From the NCBI RefSeq assembly GCF_003352385.1, contig NZ_CP031243.1:1714501-1778500 (forward strand): a stretch of 64,000 nucleotides of DNA, written 5' to 3'. Positions 8,551 to 17,466 of this stretch are shown piece by piece. The stretch comes from Haemophilus haemolyticus. GTDB lineage: Bacteria; Pseudomonadota; Gammaproteobacteria; Enterobacterales; Pasteurellaceae. Within the stretch, counting starts at the first letter, position 1, and every line of letters begins with the position of its first letter. Made by a program: the position numbers and the translations under genes. Under the pieces are notes generated by a model. That model did not search any database, was not told where the DNA came from, and saw only the letters and a list, made by a program, of their open reading frames with translations.

Positions 8551-8572
8551 AAATGTGATCTAGATCAGATTT
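8551..8572. promoter_or_regulatory. Near-perfect CRP-cAMP binding site upstream of ompP2
   Basis: The core TGTGATCTAGATCAGA at 8554-8569, with AAA and TTT flanks, differs from the 22-base CRP consensus at one position (G for C in the right half-site). Its centre is about 70 bases before the predicted ompP2 start point, a class I activation spacing. Confidence 0.75.
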
Positions 8573-8596
8573 CAAGAAAATTAAAATTTTGGAGAG

Positions 8597-8625
8597 TTGA
8601 CATCAAAATGCGAATTTGCAATGAT
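8597..8625 (+). promoter_or_regulatory. Candidate ompP2 promoter
   Basis: TTGACA (8597-8602), a 17-base spacer and AATGAT (8620-8625). Transcription would begin near 8632 and give a leader of about 80 bases before the porin ATG at 8711. Confidence 0.55.
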
Positions 8626-8710
8626 TCGCGATGTCTATTTAGGCGGTTGGACAATCTTATATGAAAAGAGTTCAATCATAGATAGTAAACAACCATAAGG
8701 AATACAAATT

Positions 8711-9757
8711 ATGAAAAAAACACTTGCAGCATTAATCATCGGTGCATTCGCAGCTTCAGCAGCGAACGCAGCAGTAGTTTACGATAACGAAGGAACTAAA
8801 GTTGAAATTGGTGGTTCTCTTCGTCTTATTTTAGAAAAAACTAATAAAGGTGGAGAAGCAAATAAACACACCCACTCAGGCTTAAGAAATGCAGGCTCTC
8901 GTTTAGAAGTTAAAGTTAAACATAATTTAGATAGCGGCTACTATGCATTGGGTTACTTACAAGTTCGTCTTGATGGTAAACAAGGCAATGGCGCTAAAGA
9001 CGATGGCTTTGGAGCTTTAGGTACTAAACGCGCTTTCGTTGGTTTAGGTCACAAAGAACGTGGTGAAGTTACATTTGGTCGCCAAGTAACCACTGCAGAC
9101 TCTTTAAGCACAGCTAACGATTACACCTATGGCATTATCGATAAAGATGCGTACCTTCCAACCGAAGGTGATTCTGTAGTTCGCTATGCTTACAAAGGTA
9201 TTGATAATTTAGTAATTAGTGCTGACTACTTATTTGCAAACCAACGCCAAAATAATGAAGTAGTAACTAATACTCTTGAAAATGGTTTCCAAGCTGGCGT
9301 TGCCTATGAAGATGGCATTATTGCTAAATTCGGTTATGGTCGTACTAACTATAAATCAGCAACTTCTCAAAAACATCATGTAGATGGTTTCTTAACTACC
9401 TTGGGTTATGATTTCGGTGGTGCAATCGTATCTCTTGATGGCGGTTATGCGAAAGAAAAAGAAATGAATCAAAATACTAAGAGATTCTATGTATCTCCAG
9501 GTTTCCAATATCAAGTTACTGATTTAACCAACGTATATGGTAACTACAAATATGAGCAAGAAAAAGAACATAATGGTTCAAAAGCTAAAGTCCACGGTTT
9601 CTTACTTGGCGTAGGTCATAAACTTCATAAACAAGTATTAACTTATGTAGAAGGAAAATACCAAGTTGGTAAAGGGTACGACGCTAATGGTTCTTATGTT
9701 GAAGGCTCTAAAGTTAAAGACAAAGCTATCGGTGTAGGTATCCGTGTATTCTTCTAA
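8711..9757 (+). CDS. ompP2: Major outer-membrane porin P2 (divergent allele)
   Basis: Trimeric general diffusion porin, the most abundant outer-membrane protein in Haemophilus. It has a 20-residue signal peptide ending ASAANA, then alternating beta strands for a 16-strand barrel, and it ends with Phe as outer-membrane barrels do. P2 landmarks such as EVTFGRQ, FVSPGFQYQ-like YVSPGFQYQ, NVYGNYKYE and HKLHKQ are retained. At 348 residues the loops are short and the sequence departs strongly from the H. influenzae P2 alleles I recall. It is preceded by a CRP site and promoter and followed by a strong terminator. Confidence 0.9.
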   Translation: MKKTLAALIIGAFAASAANAAVVYDNEGTKVEIGGSLRLILEKTNKGGEANKHTHSGLRNAGSRLEVKVKHNLDSGYYALGYLQVRLDGKQGNGAKDDGFGALGTKRAFVGLGHKERGEVTFGRQVTTADSLSTANDYTYGIIDKDAYLPTEGDSVVRYAYKGIDNLVISADYLFANQRQNNEVVTNTLENGFQAGVAYEDGIIAKFGYGRTNYKSATSQKHHVDGFLTTLGYDFGGAIVSLDGGYAKEKEMNQNTKRFYVSPGFQYQVTDLTNVYGNYKYEQEKEHNGSKAKVHGFLLGVGHKLHKQVLTYVEGKYQVGKGYDANGSYVEGSKVKDKAIGVGIRVFF

Positions 9758-9778
9758 TTAAACAATTAGAAACTATGA

Positions 9779-9807
9779 AGGCGAATCGAAAGGTTCGCCT
9801 TTTTGTT
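9779..9807 (+). terminator. ompP2 terminator
   Basis: AGGCGAA (9779-9785) pairs with TTCGCCT (9794-9800) and is followed by TTTTGTTTG. Confidence 0.85.
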
Positions 9808-9947
9808 TGTTCTAAAATCGAATAAAACAATCTAAAGTTGTTTAAAATATTTAAGGCCGATAGGAATTACAAAGTATGTGACGTTATTTTATAGTTATTC
9901 ATTTTGATTTTTCTCTACGTTAAATCCTCACAATATCTATTCAATAA

Positions 9948-10064
9948 GAGATACCACAAAATTCAGCTAAAGAAGATTTTGAAAATCATGAGGAAAATAA
10001 GATAAAGAATGACTTATATAAAATAAATACCTTGTGGAAGTTAAAAGAATATTTCATTGAATAA
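9948..10064 (+). pseudogene. Possible C-terminal remnant of an unidentified gene
   Basis: The 300-base stretch between the ompP2 terminator and the transporter operon has no intact gene. One frame is open for 38 codons and ends at TAA (10062-10064). It reads like the tail of a charged protein (...EDFENHEENKIKND...LWKLKEYFIE) but has no start codon or ribosome-binding site, and a stop lies just before it. I do not recognise the family, and it may be chance in AT-rich DNA. The rest of the gap (9808-9947) shows nothing convincing. Confidence 0.25.
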
Positions 10065-10095
10065 AAACGGCACAAACATGACTTGTACCGTTTTT
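10063..10095. terminator. Terminator at the end of the metal transporter operon
   Basis: AAAAACGG...ACAA at 10063-10075 pairs with TTGTACCGTTTTT at 10083-10095. A/T runs on both sides make it usable in either direction. Confidence 0.7.
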
Positions 10096-10108
10096 AAAAG
10101 AAGGGAAA

Positions 10109-10924
10109 TTATCTTGTTTTAATTTTGCTATAGGTTAATGCCACGACAAAAAACACAGCTTGCAGCAGAATAATACAAGCTCCTGTTGACGCATCAAAAT
10201 GATAGCTCAATATTACGCCAATTAGGCTTGATGTAATGGAACTGACAATAGCAATCCATAACATTTTATCAAAAGATTTTGTGAGCGTAAGTGCGGTAAT
10301 TCCTGGCGCAATTAACATTGCCACCACCAAAATAACGCCTACCACTTGCATCGTGCTTACAATGGTTAAAGCAAGCAACATTAACAATCCATAATGTAAA
10401 ATCTTTGGAGAAAGTCCTGCAACACGAGCATGACTTGGGTCAAAACAATAAAGCAAAAAATCTTTACGTTTAAAAACAATCATACAAAAAATTATCGCAG
10501 AAATAACCGCACTTTGAATGAGTTCTTGATGACTTACGCCCAATACATTACCAAACAAAATATGCGTTAAATGCTGTTCTGTTTGAATTTTGGTGAACAT
10601 AACAAGACCAATAGCAAACATTCCAGAAAATACAATGCCCATTGCTGTATCTTCTTTTATACGACTGTTTTCTTTTAAATATCCCACGCCAAGGGAGCAA
10701 AAAATGCCAGAGAAAAATGCGCCAATCGCTAAAGGAATTCCTGCCAAATAAGCAAGCACAATACCAGGCAATACTGCATGGGAAATCGCATCACCCATTA
10801 ACGACCAACCTTTCAAGACTAAATAGCAAGAAAGCAACGCACAAATAATTGAAACAATAAATGCAGTCAACAAAGCATTTTGCATAAACTCAAATTGTAG
10901 CGGTTCTAAAAGCCAATCAAACAT
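10109..10924 (-). CDS. Mn/Fe ABC transporter permease, SitD/YfeD-like
   Basis: A 271-residue ABC-3 family membrane protein with about eight hydrophobic segments. Conserved blocks are LKGWSLMGDAISHAVLPG near residue 38 and VVAMLIAPGITALTLT in the second half. It is the last gene of the four-gene operon and overlaps the preceding permease gene by 8 bases. In SitABCD/YfeABCD systems the two permeases form the inner-membrane channel for Mn2+ or Fe2+. Metal preference cannot be read from the sequence. Confidence 0.85.
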   Translation of the reverse strand: MFDWLLEPLQFEFMQNALLTAFIVSIICALLSCYLVLKGWSLMGDAISHAVLPGIVLAYLAGIPLAIGAFFSGIFCSLGVGYLKENSRIKEDTAMGIVFSGMFAIGLVMFTKIQTEQHLTHILFGNVLGVSHQELIQSAVISAIIFCMIVFKRKDFLLYCFDPSHARVAGLSPKILHYGLLMLLALTIVSTMQVVGVILVVAMLIAPGITALTLTKSFDKMLWIAIVSSITSSLIGVILSYHFDASTGACIILLQAVFFVVALTYSKIKTR

Positions 10925-11765
10925 TTTCTACCGCCTTTTTATTGCGAGTGAGTAAACCATACTTTGGTGAAAATAAGAAAGCTGCCAAAAACAATATGGT
11001 TTGCAATGTGACAATCACACCGCCAGTAGCACCATCTAAATAATAGCTAATATAGACCCCAACAAAACTTGTCACTGCCCCTAAAATAATAGCGATGATA
11101 GACAAGGTTTTGAATTTATCTGTGAGTAAATATGCTGTCGCACCTGGGGTAACGACCATCGCAATCACTAAAATCGCGCCGACAGTTTGCAAGGCAGCAA
11201 CCACACAAGCACTCAATAATGTGAAAAATAAAATTTTATAAAATAATGGAGAAAGACCGACTGTAATCGCTTGTGTTTCATCAAAAAAAATCAGCAGTAA
11301 ATCCTTCCAAAATAATAAAAGCAATACTAAACAAACACCGATGATAATTGCCACTTGATAAATATCTTCATCAGCAATACCTAAAATATTGCCTAAAATG
11401 ATGCTTTGCACATTTACTGCGGTTGGATTTAAAGAAATGATCAATAGACCTAATGCAAAGAAAGTGCTAAAAATAAAACCGATAACGGCATCTTCTTTCA
11501 GTTTAGAAATGGATTTAATCCAAAGAATGGAAAGTGCGGCTAAAATTCCGGCAAAAAATGCACCAAGTGCATAAGGCAAAGAAAAGGCATAGGCTATCGC
11601 GACACCAGGCACAACAGAATGAGAAAGTGCATCGCCAATCAAAGACCAGCCTTTAAGCATTAAATATGAAGACAAAAAAGCACAAATCCCACCAACTGCA
11701 GTGCTCAAGATCATCGCCTTGAGCATATAATCATAGGAAAAAGGTTCGAGTAATAAATCTAACAT
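10917..11765 (-). CDS. Mn/Fe ABC transporter permease, SitC/YfeC-like
   Basis: A 282-residue ABC-3 family permease, paralogous to the gene after it: LKGWSLIGDALSHSVVPG mirrors the partner's block, and VIAMVVTPGATAYLLT matches the second signature. About eight membrane segments are visible. It starts 3 bases after the ATPase gene ends, consistent with co-translation. Confidence 0.87.
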   Translation of the reverse strand: MLDLLLEPFSYDYMLKAMILSTAVGGICAFLSSYLMLKGWSLIGDALSHSVVPGVAIAYAFSLPYALGAFFAGILAALSILWIKSISKLKEDAVIGFIFSTFFALGLLIISLNPTAVNVQSIILGNILGIADEDIYQVAIIIGVCLVLLLLFWKDLLLIFFDETQAITVGLSPLFYKILFFTLLSACVVAALQTVGAILVIAMVVTPGATAYLLTDKFKTLSIIAIILGAVTSFVGVYISYYLDGATGGVIVTLQTILFLAAFLFSPKYGLLTRNKKAVENV

Positions 11766-11768
11766 TAC

Positions 11769-12689
11769 CTAATCCCTCTTATTTTTGACCGCACTTTTAC
11801 AAGGACAGTCTTCAAAATGGCAATCCTGTGTTGTTGGTGCAGGAGGATCTTGCTTAGTTTCGCCATAGAATACAACGGCTTTTTCATCATCCGTTAAGAC
11901 GGTAACCGCACGTTTATCTTCATCGTTATGTAAATCCTCACCCAACAATTTAATATGGCGTAATACCCCACCAAACACAATTTCCAAATTATGTTGGTTA
12001 AAGGTATCTTCCGTTTTCCCTGCGGCAATCACCGTACGATTAATCATCACCACTTGATCACAAAAATCAGGAACAGACCCTAAGTTATGAGTTGAGACAA
12101 GAATAAGATGACCTTCTTCTCGAAGCTGTTGAAGAAGATCAACAATGGCATTTTCAGTTTTCACATCAACGCCAGTGAAAGGTTCATCCAATAAAATAAT
12201 TGGACTTTGTTGTGCTAAAGCGCGGGCCAAAAACACGCGTTTTTTCTGCCCGCCAGATAACTCACCAATTTGACGATGCGCGAGATGCTCAATGTTCACT
12301 CGCTGCATCGCCTCTTGAACTTTTTGTTTATCAATCGCTTTGGGGATACGAAGGAAATTCATATACCCATAACGCCCCATCATCACGACATCATACACTG
12401 ACACCGGAAATTGCCAGTCTACTTCTTCAGATTGTGGAACATAAGCAACCAAATTACGTTTCAGTGCTTGGGAAATTGGCAGATCACAAAGTTTGATTTC
12501 ACCTTGTTGTGGCTTCACAAGCCCCATTATGCTTTTAAATAACGTGGATTTACCACTGCCATTCACACCCACTAATGCACAAATAGTTCCACTGTTTAAT
12601 GAGAACGTCATATTGTGAATAGCTGTGTGGCCATTGTTGTAACGAACAGTTACATCATTAACCCAAATTGATGTCGAGAAAGAGTCCAT
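11769..12689 (-). CDS. Mn/Fe ABC transporter ATPase, SitB/YfeB-like, with Cys-rich tail
   Basis: A 306-residue ATP-binding subunit with Walker [10 protein letters not shown] (about residues 42-50), signature LSGGQKKR, Walker B IILLDEP and the switch His in STHNLG. It is longer than usual: after the catalytic core the last 50 residues include DCHFEDCPC, a Cys/His cluster that could sense or buffer metal. ATG overlaps the end of the binding-protein gene by one base. It energises uptake with the two downstream permeases. Confidence 0.88.
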   Translation of the reverse strand: MDSFSTSIWVNDVTVRYNNGHTAIHNMTFSLNSGTICALVGVNGSGKSTLFKSIMGLVKPQQGEIKLCDLPISQALKRNLVAYVPQSEEVDWQFPVSVYDVVMMGRYGYMNFLRIPKAIDKQKVQEAMQRVNIEHLAHRQIGELSGGQKKRVFLARALAQQSPIILLDEPFTGVDVKTENAIVDLLQQLREEGHLILVSTHNLGSVPDFCDQVVMINRTVIAAGKTEDTFNQHNLEIVFGGVLRHIKLLGEDLHNDEDKRAVTVLTDDEKAVVFYGETKQDPPAPTTQDCHFEDCPCKSAVKNKRD

Positions 12690-13570
12690 TATTTTCCGAA
12701 TCCTTTAACAATGGTTGATACAGTGACGTTAAGCAAATCAATATAAGTTGGCACAGGGCCTTTTTTCGCAGAAAGTGAATCAACGTACAACACGCCACCG
12801 TATTTTGCGCCACTTTCTTTCGCTACTTGTTGTGCTGGTTTTGGTGAAATTGTACTTTCACTAAACACAACAGGAATATTGTTTTTACGAACTAAATCAA
12901 TCACTTTACGCACTTGTTGTGGTGTGCCTTGTTGTTCAGCATTAATTGGCCATAAATAACCTTCTTTTAAGTTGTAATCTTTCGCCAAATAACTGAAAGC
13001 ACCTTCACTTGTCACAAGCCAGCGCTGTTCTTCTGGAATTTGTGCTAATTTTGCACGAAGCGGCTCATCAAGTTGTTTAATTTTTTGAGCATAGTCAGCG
13101 GCATTTTTTTCATACACAGCTGCATTTTGTGGATCGTATTTCACCAATGCATTTTTAATATTTTCAATATAAATTAATGCATTAGATGGCGACATCCACG
13201 CATGTGGGTTAGGCGCATCTTTATACGGACCTTCATAAATAGACAATGGTTGAATACCTTCAGTCACCACCACGGCTGGTTTATCTTTAATATTTTGGAA
13301 GAAACGTTCAAACCAACGTTCCAAATTTAAACCATTCCATAAAATTAAATCAGCAGATTGCGCTTTTACAATGTCTTTTGGCGTTGGTTCATATTCATGA
13401 ATTTCAGCACCAGGTTTGGTGATAGATTCCACTGTAGCAGCATTACCCGCCACATTTTGTGCGATATCTTGAATCACGGTAAAGGTAGTGACGACTTTGA
13501 ATTTTGCATTAGCCTGCATTGCAAACAAACCAAGTGCAAGTGCGGTCATAATTTTTAATGAATTTCGCAT
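12689..13570 (-). CDS. Periplasmic Mn/Fe-binding protein, SitA/YfeA/PsaA family
   Basis: A 293-residue cluster A-I solute-binding protein with a 22-residue signal peptide ending QANA. The four metal ligands of the family are in place: His58 in EIHEYEP, His123 in NPHAWMSP, Glu189 in TSEGAFSY and Asp264 in VDSLSAK. It captures Mn2+ or Fe2+ and delivers it to the permeases encoded downstream. It is the first gene of the operon. A Fur-like site lies about 100 bases upstream, pointing to iron-responsive expression. Confidence 0.9.
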   Translation of the reverse strand: MRNSLKIMTALALGLFAMQANAKFKVVTTFTVIQDIAQNVAGNAATVESITKPGAEIHEYEPTPKDIVKAQSADLILWNGLNLERWFERFFQNIKDKPAVVVTEGIQPLSIYEGPYKDAPNPHAWMSPSNALIYIENIKNALVKYDPQNAAVYEKNAADYAQKIKQLDEPLRAKLAQIPEEQRWLVTSEGAFSYLAKDYNLKEGYLWPINAEQQGTPQQVRKVIDLVRKNNIPVVFSESTISPKPAQQVAKESGAKYGGVLYVDSLSAKKGPVPTYIDLLNVTVSTIVKGFGK

Positions 13571-13672
13571 AAGATGTCCTTATAAAAAAGTATTAGATTG
13601 GATGCCTGAATAATCGCTCAACAGCTCAACAATTATTCATCATAGGTAATAGTACTACTTTTATTACGCATT

Positions 13673-13691
13673 TCAAATGAAAATAATTATC
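13673..13691 (-). promoter_or_regulatory. Candidate Fur box upstream of the metal-transport operon
   Basis: The 19 bases TCAAATGAAAATAATTATC match the classical Fur box at 14 of 19 positions. It lies about 100 bases before the binding-protein start, in the 356-base region divergent to the lipoprotein gene. Otherwise that region holds only AT-rich promoter-like sequence. Confidence 0.45.
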
Positions 13692-13926
13692 AAAAATTAA
13701 AATTATTGTGGTTTTGAAAGCATAACAAAAAGTGAGATAGATTTTCCCTATGTTTTTAAGTGTTATATCATCGTGATAATCTAAGTTTTCAAAAACTTTT
13801 ATCCTTATTTATTGATTTAATTACTGATACAAAAGTACAAATATTTTTCTATCACTAGAATGACTTTTTCTAAAATTAAGTCTAGAATGCAACGGCTGTT
13901 ATAAATTCATCTTTTGAGGATAATAC

Positions 13927-14394
13927 ATGAAAAAAGCATTTTGGTTAGTATTAAGTTCAGCAATAGTCTTAACTGCCTGTGATGATAAGCCTAAAATGAC
14001 AGAGCAAACTAAAACAACTGAACAAACTAAAATATCGGTAGAGCAACCTGCTCAACAACCAATATCGATAAACTACAAACAGATCGCACTAGAAAAATCC
14101 CAAAAAGCGATTGACACTGCTAAAGTTGCTCAAGATAAATCAATTCAAGCCAATGAAGCTGTAAAAGTAGCAATGCAAAAACAGCAAGAGGCACAGACTG
14201 TGTTAAGTCAAGGTGGTGAAGAGGCTGAAAAACTTTCTAAACAAAAAATGGACGAATCTAATGCTGCTGCAGAGTTAGCCCTGAAATTGTCTGAAGAATC
14301 AAAAGCAGCTTCAGCACTTTCAATCCAACTTTCTAAAGAGGCTGAAGAAGCTGCAAATAAGGCTAATCAACAAGCCCAATCTTCCGAAAAATAG
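13927..14394 (+). CDS. Small coiled-coil lipoprotein of unknown function
   Basis: A 155-residue protein with a lipoprotein signal peptide and lipobox LTAC, acylated Cys at residue 18. The mature part is rich in Ala, Gln, Lys and Glu with regular heptads from about residue 50 to 150, so a long alpha-helical coiled coil is likely, in the manner of small envelope lipoproteins such as Lpp. No enzymatic domain is visible. It has its own ribosome-binding site (TTGAGGA) and terminator, so it is monocistronic. I do not know a characterised counterpart. Confidence 0.7.
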   Translation: MKKAFWLVLSSAIVLTACDDKPKMTEQTKTTEQTKISVEQPAQQPISINYKQIALEKSQKAIDTAKVAQDKSIQANEAVKVAMQKQQEAQTVLSQGGEEAEKLSKQKMDESNAAAELALKLSEESKAASALSIQLSKEAEEAANKANQQAQSSEK

Positions 14395-14428
14395 GGCAAG
14401 TTTCATTCTTCTAGCCACTATTTAATTA

Positions 14429-14466
14429 AATGCGAGATAAACAAACTATTATCTCGCATTTTTTAT
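14429..14466. terminator. Bidirectional terminator between lipoprotein gene and pbpG
   Basis: AATGCGAGATAA (14429-14440) pairs perfectly with TTATCTCGCATT (14449-14460) around an 8-base loop, followed by TTTTATG. Confidence 0.8.
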
Positions 14467-14477
14467 GTTTATGAACA

Positions 14478-15356
14478 TTATTTTGATAATTTCTGAATTA
14501 GCGTATTAAAGCCCACTTCATCATATCCATCTTCATATTGAGCTTCTCCAGCTACATCATGAATGGTTCGTCCATTCAATGCAGTACAACCGTATTTTTC
14601 TAATTTATTTTTAGTAAAGCTAGAACGATATGCAGAAGAAGAATTATTGAGACTAATTACACCGATGGTGGAACTTTTACATGGGTGTTTATTGATGAAA
14701 ACGAGATTATAACCAGATTCTCGAATATAGCCTGTCTTATTGACTACAGCATCAAAAATTTCATCACGCACTAATTTATTTGTATTTTTCATTAATACGC
14801 TATGTCTTCCTGCTTGAATATTCGTAGCACTGATATTCGATAACTGTCGAATTTCAGGCTTATTTAAAGAATGCTTAGCAAGCTTAACTAAATCCATAGG
14901 ACTAGAGATATTGCTACTCGATAAACCAGAACTATCATGAAAACGAGTAGAATACATGCCTAATTGGCGAGCTTTTTCATTCATTTTATTAATGAATTGT
15001 ATTCTGCTCATTCCTGCAGCACGAGAAAGCGCATGAGCCGCATAGTTATCAGAATGCACAAGCATCGCCTTTAATAATTCTCTGCAAGCCATCGGAACAT
15101 TCATCGGTAATTTGGTGCTTGTACCTTTAATGTAATCACGATCGTCACTGGTTATCGCAATGGTGCAATTAGGATTTGTATTATTCTCTAGAAAAACGTT
15201 CGCCGTCATTAATTTCGTTACAGAAGCAATAGGCTGAACGCTATCAGGCGCATGGCTTTCCAACACTCGATTATGCGTAAAATCATACACAACATAAGAC
15301 TGTGCCACCACAAAAGAAGGACACAAAGATAAAATAAATAAAGCTTTTTTAAACAT
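14478..15356 (-). CDS. pbpG: D-alanyl-D-alanine endopeptidase (PBP7 type)
   Basis: A periplasmic low-molecular-weight penicillin-binding protein that cleaves peptide cross-links in peptidoglycan. It has an 18-residue signal peptide ending VVA. The three active-site motifs are clear: SVTK at 45-48 (nucleophile Ser45), SDN at 102-104 and KTG at 207-209. The 292-residue length fits PBP7 without the extra C-terminal anchor of PBP5-type enzymes. It is divergent from rlmN, with the CRP-S palindrome in the shared intergenic region. Confidence 0.88.
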   Translation of the reverse strand: MFKKALFILSLCPSFVVAQSYVVYDFTHNRVLESHAPDSVQPIASVTKLMTANVFLENNTNPNCTIAITSDDRDYIKGTSTKLPMNVPMACRELLKAMLVHSDNYAAHALSRAAGMSRIQFINKMNEKARQLGMYSTRFHDSSGLSSSNISSPMDLVKLAKHSLNKPEIRQLSNISATNIQAGRHSVLMKNTNKLVRDEIFDAVVNKTGYIRESGYNLVFINKHPCKSSTIGVISLNNSSSAYRSSFTKNKLEKYGCTALNGRTIHDVAGEAQYEDGYDEVGFNTLIQKLSK

Positions 15357-15419
15357 TATTGGTCACCTTAGAAAATAGGCTTACATTTTACCGCACTTTT
15401 TACGCTGTAATTGGAAATA

Positions 15420-15439
15420 TTTGCGATCTAGATCGCAAA
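15420..15439. promoter_or_regulatory. CRP-S (Sxy-dependent competence) site
   Basis: A perfect 20-base palindrome, TTTGCGATCTAGATCGCAAA. The half-site is TGCGA rather than the usual TGTGA, which is the hallmark of the competence-specific CRP-S sites of H. influenzae that require both CRP and Sxy. It lies 163 bases before rlmN, the first gene of the rlmN-pilF2 unit, which belongs to the H. influenzae competence regulon as I recall it. Confidence 0.8.
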
Positions 15440-15601
15440 AAAGTGCGGTGATATTTTCTATCGTTTTTCAATTCTGCTAGATTATGCGGTGACAAATCTG
15501 TACAATCGCCGTTCATTTTTTAATTGCGAATTTTTCGTTGTGAGTTTTTGATAAAACACCTGCACAACGCTATCGCCACAATGTGTAATAACGAGGCTAA
15601 A

Positions 15602-16753
15602 ATGTCAGAATTATTGTCTGTGCAATCAGATGCACCAGCTAAAAAAATTAATCTAATGGATTTAACGCGCCAACAAATGCGCGAATTTTTTAAAGAACTC
15701 GGTGAAAAACCATTCCGTGCAGATCAGTTAGTTAAATGGATTTATCATTTTGGCGAAGATAACTTCGACAATATGACAAACATTAATAAAAAATTACGAG
15801 AAAAACTTAAAGCTGTTGCAGAAATTAAAGCCCCAGAAGTTGCCGTTGAACAGCGTTCAACCGATGGCACAATAAAATGGGCAATGCAAGTGGGTGAACA
15901 ACAAGTTGAAACTGTGTATATTCCCGAAGCAGATCGCGCGACGCTTTGTGTATCTTCCCAAGTTGGCTGTGCCTTAGCTTGTACATTCTGTTCAACAGCA
16001 CAACAAGGATTTAATCGCAATTTAACGGTTTCAGAAATTATCGGCCAAGTTTGGAGAGCCTCTAAAATTATTGGCAACTTTGGGGTGACAGGCATTAGAC
16101 CAATTACCAATGTGGTAATGATGGGAATGGGCGAACCCTTGTTAAATGTCGCTAACGTTGTTCCCGCAATGGAAATTATGTTAGATGATTTTGCCTATGG
16201 TTTATCAAAACGTCGTGTAACGTTATCGACTTCTGGCGTTGTGCCGGCACTAGATAATTTGAGCAAAATGATCGATGTGGCTTTGGCTATTTCATTACAT
16301 GCGCCAAACGATGAATTACGTGATGAAATTGTGCCAATCAACAAAAAATATAATATCAAAATGTTGATTGACTCGGTAAATCGTTATTTAAGCGTATCAA
16401 ATGCGAATCACGGCAAAGTGACAATTGAATATGTCATGCTCGATCATGTAAATGATGGCGTAGAACATGCTCATCAACTTGCAGAAGTATTAAAAAATAC
16501 GCCTTGTAAAATTAATTTAATTCCGTGGAATCCGTTCCCAGAAGCACCTTATGCAAAAAGCTCGAATACGCGTATTGACCGCTTCCAAAAAACCTTGATG
16601 GAATATGGCTTTACCGTAATTATTCGTAAAACTCGAGGAGATGACATTGATGCAGCTTGCGGGCAGTTAGCTGGAGATGTTATCGATCGTACTAAACGTA
16701 CGGCAATGAAACGCCAATTTGGACAAAATATTGGGGTGACAGAAGTTAATTAA
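15602..16753 (+). CDS. rlmN: Dual-specificity 23S rRNA/tRNA adenine-C2 methyltransferase
   Basis: A radical-SAM enzyme that methylates A2503 of 23S rRNA and A37 of some tRNAs. The iron-sulfur motif CALACTFC is present, as are MGMGEPLLN for SAM binding and the C-terminal reactive Cys in [10 protein letters not shown]. The frame is open from 15524, but the ATG at 15602 follows a GAGG ribosome-binding site and gives the conserved N-terminus. The protein is 383 residues. It is the first gene after the CRP-S site. Confidence 0.95.
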   Translation: MSELLSVQSDAPAKKINLMDLTRQQMREFFKELGEKPFRADQLVKWIYHFGEDNFDNMTNINKKLREKLKAVAEIKAPEVAVEQRSTDGTIKWAMQVGEQQVETVYIPEADRATLCVSSQVGCALACTFCSTAQQGFNRNLTVSEIIGQVWRASKIIGNFGVTGIRPITNVVMMGMGEPLLNVANVVPAMEIMLDDFAYGLSKRRVTLSTSGVVPALDNLSKMIDVALAISLHAPNDELRDEIVPINKKYNIKMLIDSVNRYLSVSNANHGKVTIEYVMLDHVNDGVEHAHQLAEVLKNTPCKINLIPWNPFPEAPYAKSSNTRIDRFQKTLMEYGFTVIIRKTRGDDIDAACGQLAGDVIDRTKRTAMKRQFGQNIGVTEVN

Positions 16754-16760
16754 TATTCTA

Positions 16761-16789
16761 GGCATGTGAATTAATCAAGTTCACATGCC
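16761..16789 (+). terminator. Hairpin after rlmN
   Basis: GGCATGTGAA (16761-16770) pairs with TTCACATGCC (16780-16789), a 10-bp stem. The following CTATGTTTTC is only a weak T-run, so partial read-through into pilF2 is likely. Confidence 0.5.
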
Positions 16790-16853
16790 CTATGTTTTCA
16801 TACAAATTAAAGCATATTAAATATTTCTTCCTGCCCTGTTAAAAGGAGAAAAA

Positions 16854-17396
16854 ATGCAAACAATAAGTAAACAACTCAGTGCGGTTATTTTCCCTTTCAT
16901 TTTTTCTGCTTGCGTTTCCCAATCAACTATTCAAGATTTCAATCAACAATCAGCAGCGAAAGCGCGCGTAGAACTCGCACTCGGTTACCTTCAACAAAAT
17001 AATCCTCAACTCGCTAAAATCAACTTAGATAAAGCACTTCAACACGATAACGATTACTATCTCGTGCATTCAGCACTTGCGCATTATTATCAACAACAAG
17101 GTGAAATCGAGAACGCACATCGTGAATATGAAATAGCTTTAAAACTCAATAATCAACAGGGAGACTTGCATAATAATTTTGGTACATTTTTATGTCGTCA
17201 AAAACAATTTGAACAAGCTCAGCAGCAATTTCAACTCGCACTAAATTCCCCTAATTATTATCATCAAGCAGATACATTTGAAAATATGGCTCTTTGTGCT
17301 TATTCGGCTCAAAAAATGGATATTTATCAACAAGCATTACAAAAATTGCGACAAACTGATAGTAAACGAGCGGAAAAATTTAATACCTTCAAATAA
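16854..17396 (+). CDS. pilF2: TPR lipoprotein PilF2/PilW for type IV pilus and DNA uptake
   Basis: A 180-residue outer-membrane lipoprotein with lipobox FSAC (Cys20) followed by about four tetratricopeptide repeats (residues 35-170), for example AHYYQQQGEIENAHREYE. PilF/PilW proteins target and stabilise the PilQ secretin used by type IV pili and the DNA-uptake pseudopilus. A GGAG ribosome-binding site precedes the ATG. It follows rlmN behind the CRP-S site, so competence-induced expression is likely. Confidence 0.85.
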   Translation: MQTISKQLSAVIFPFIFSACVSQSTIQDFNQQSAAKARVELALGYLQQNNPQLAKINLDKALQHDNDYYLVHSALAHYYQQQGEIENAHREYEIALKLNNQQGDLHNNFGTFLCRQKQFEQAQQQFQLALNSPNYYHQADTFENMALCAYSAQKMDIYQQALQKLRQTDSKRAEKFNTFK

Positions 17397-17466
17397 AGCA
17401 TTGCCAAATCAAGCGTTGGACTTTAAAATTTAGCCTTTATTTATCGCATATTATTTGATTGAATTT

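Noticed and set aside
13758..13784. Second Fur-type dyad before the metal-transport operon
   Set aside because: TATCATCGTGATA is an inverted repeat, but it matches the Fur consensus poorly; the site at 13673-13691 is better.
15524..15601. Upstream extension of rlmN by 26 codons
   Set aside because: It covers the expected promoter region downstream of the CRP-S site and lacks family similarity; the ATG at 15602 has a GAGG ribosome-binding site.
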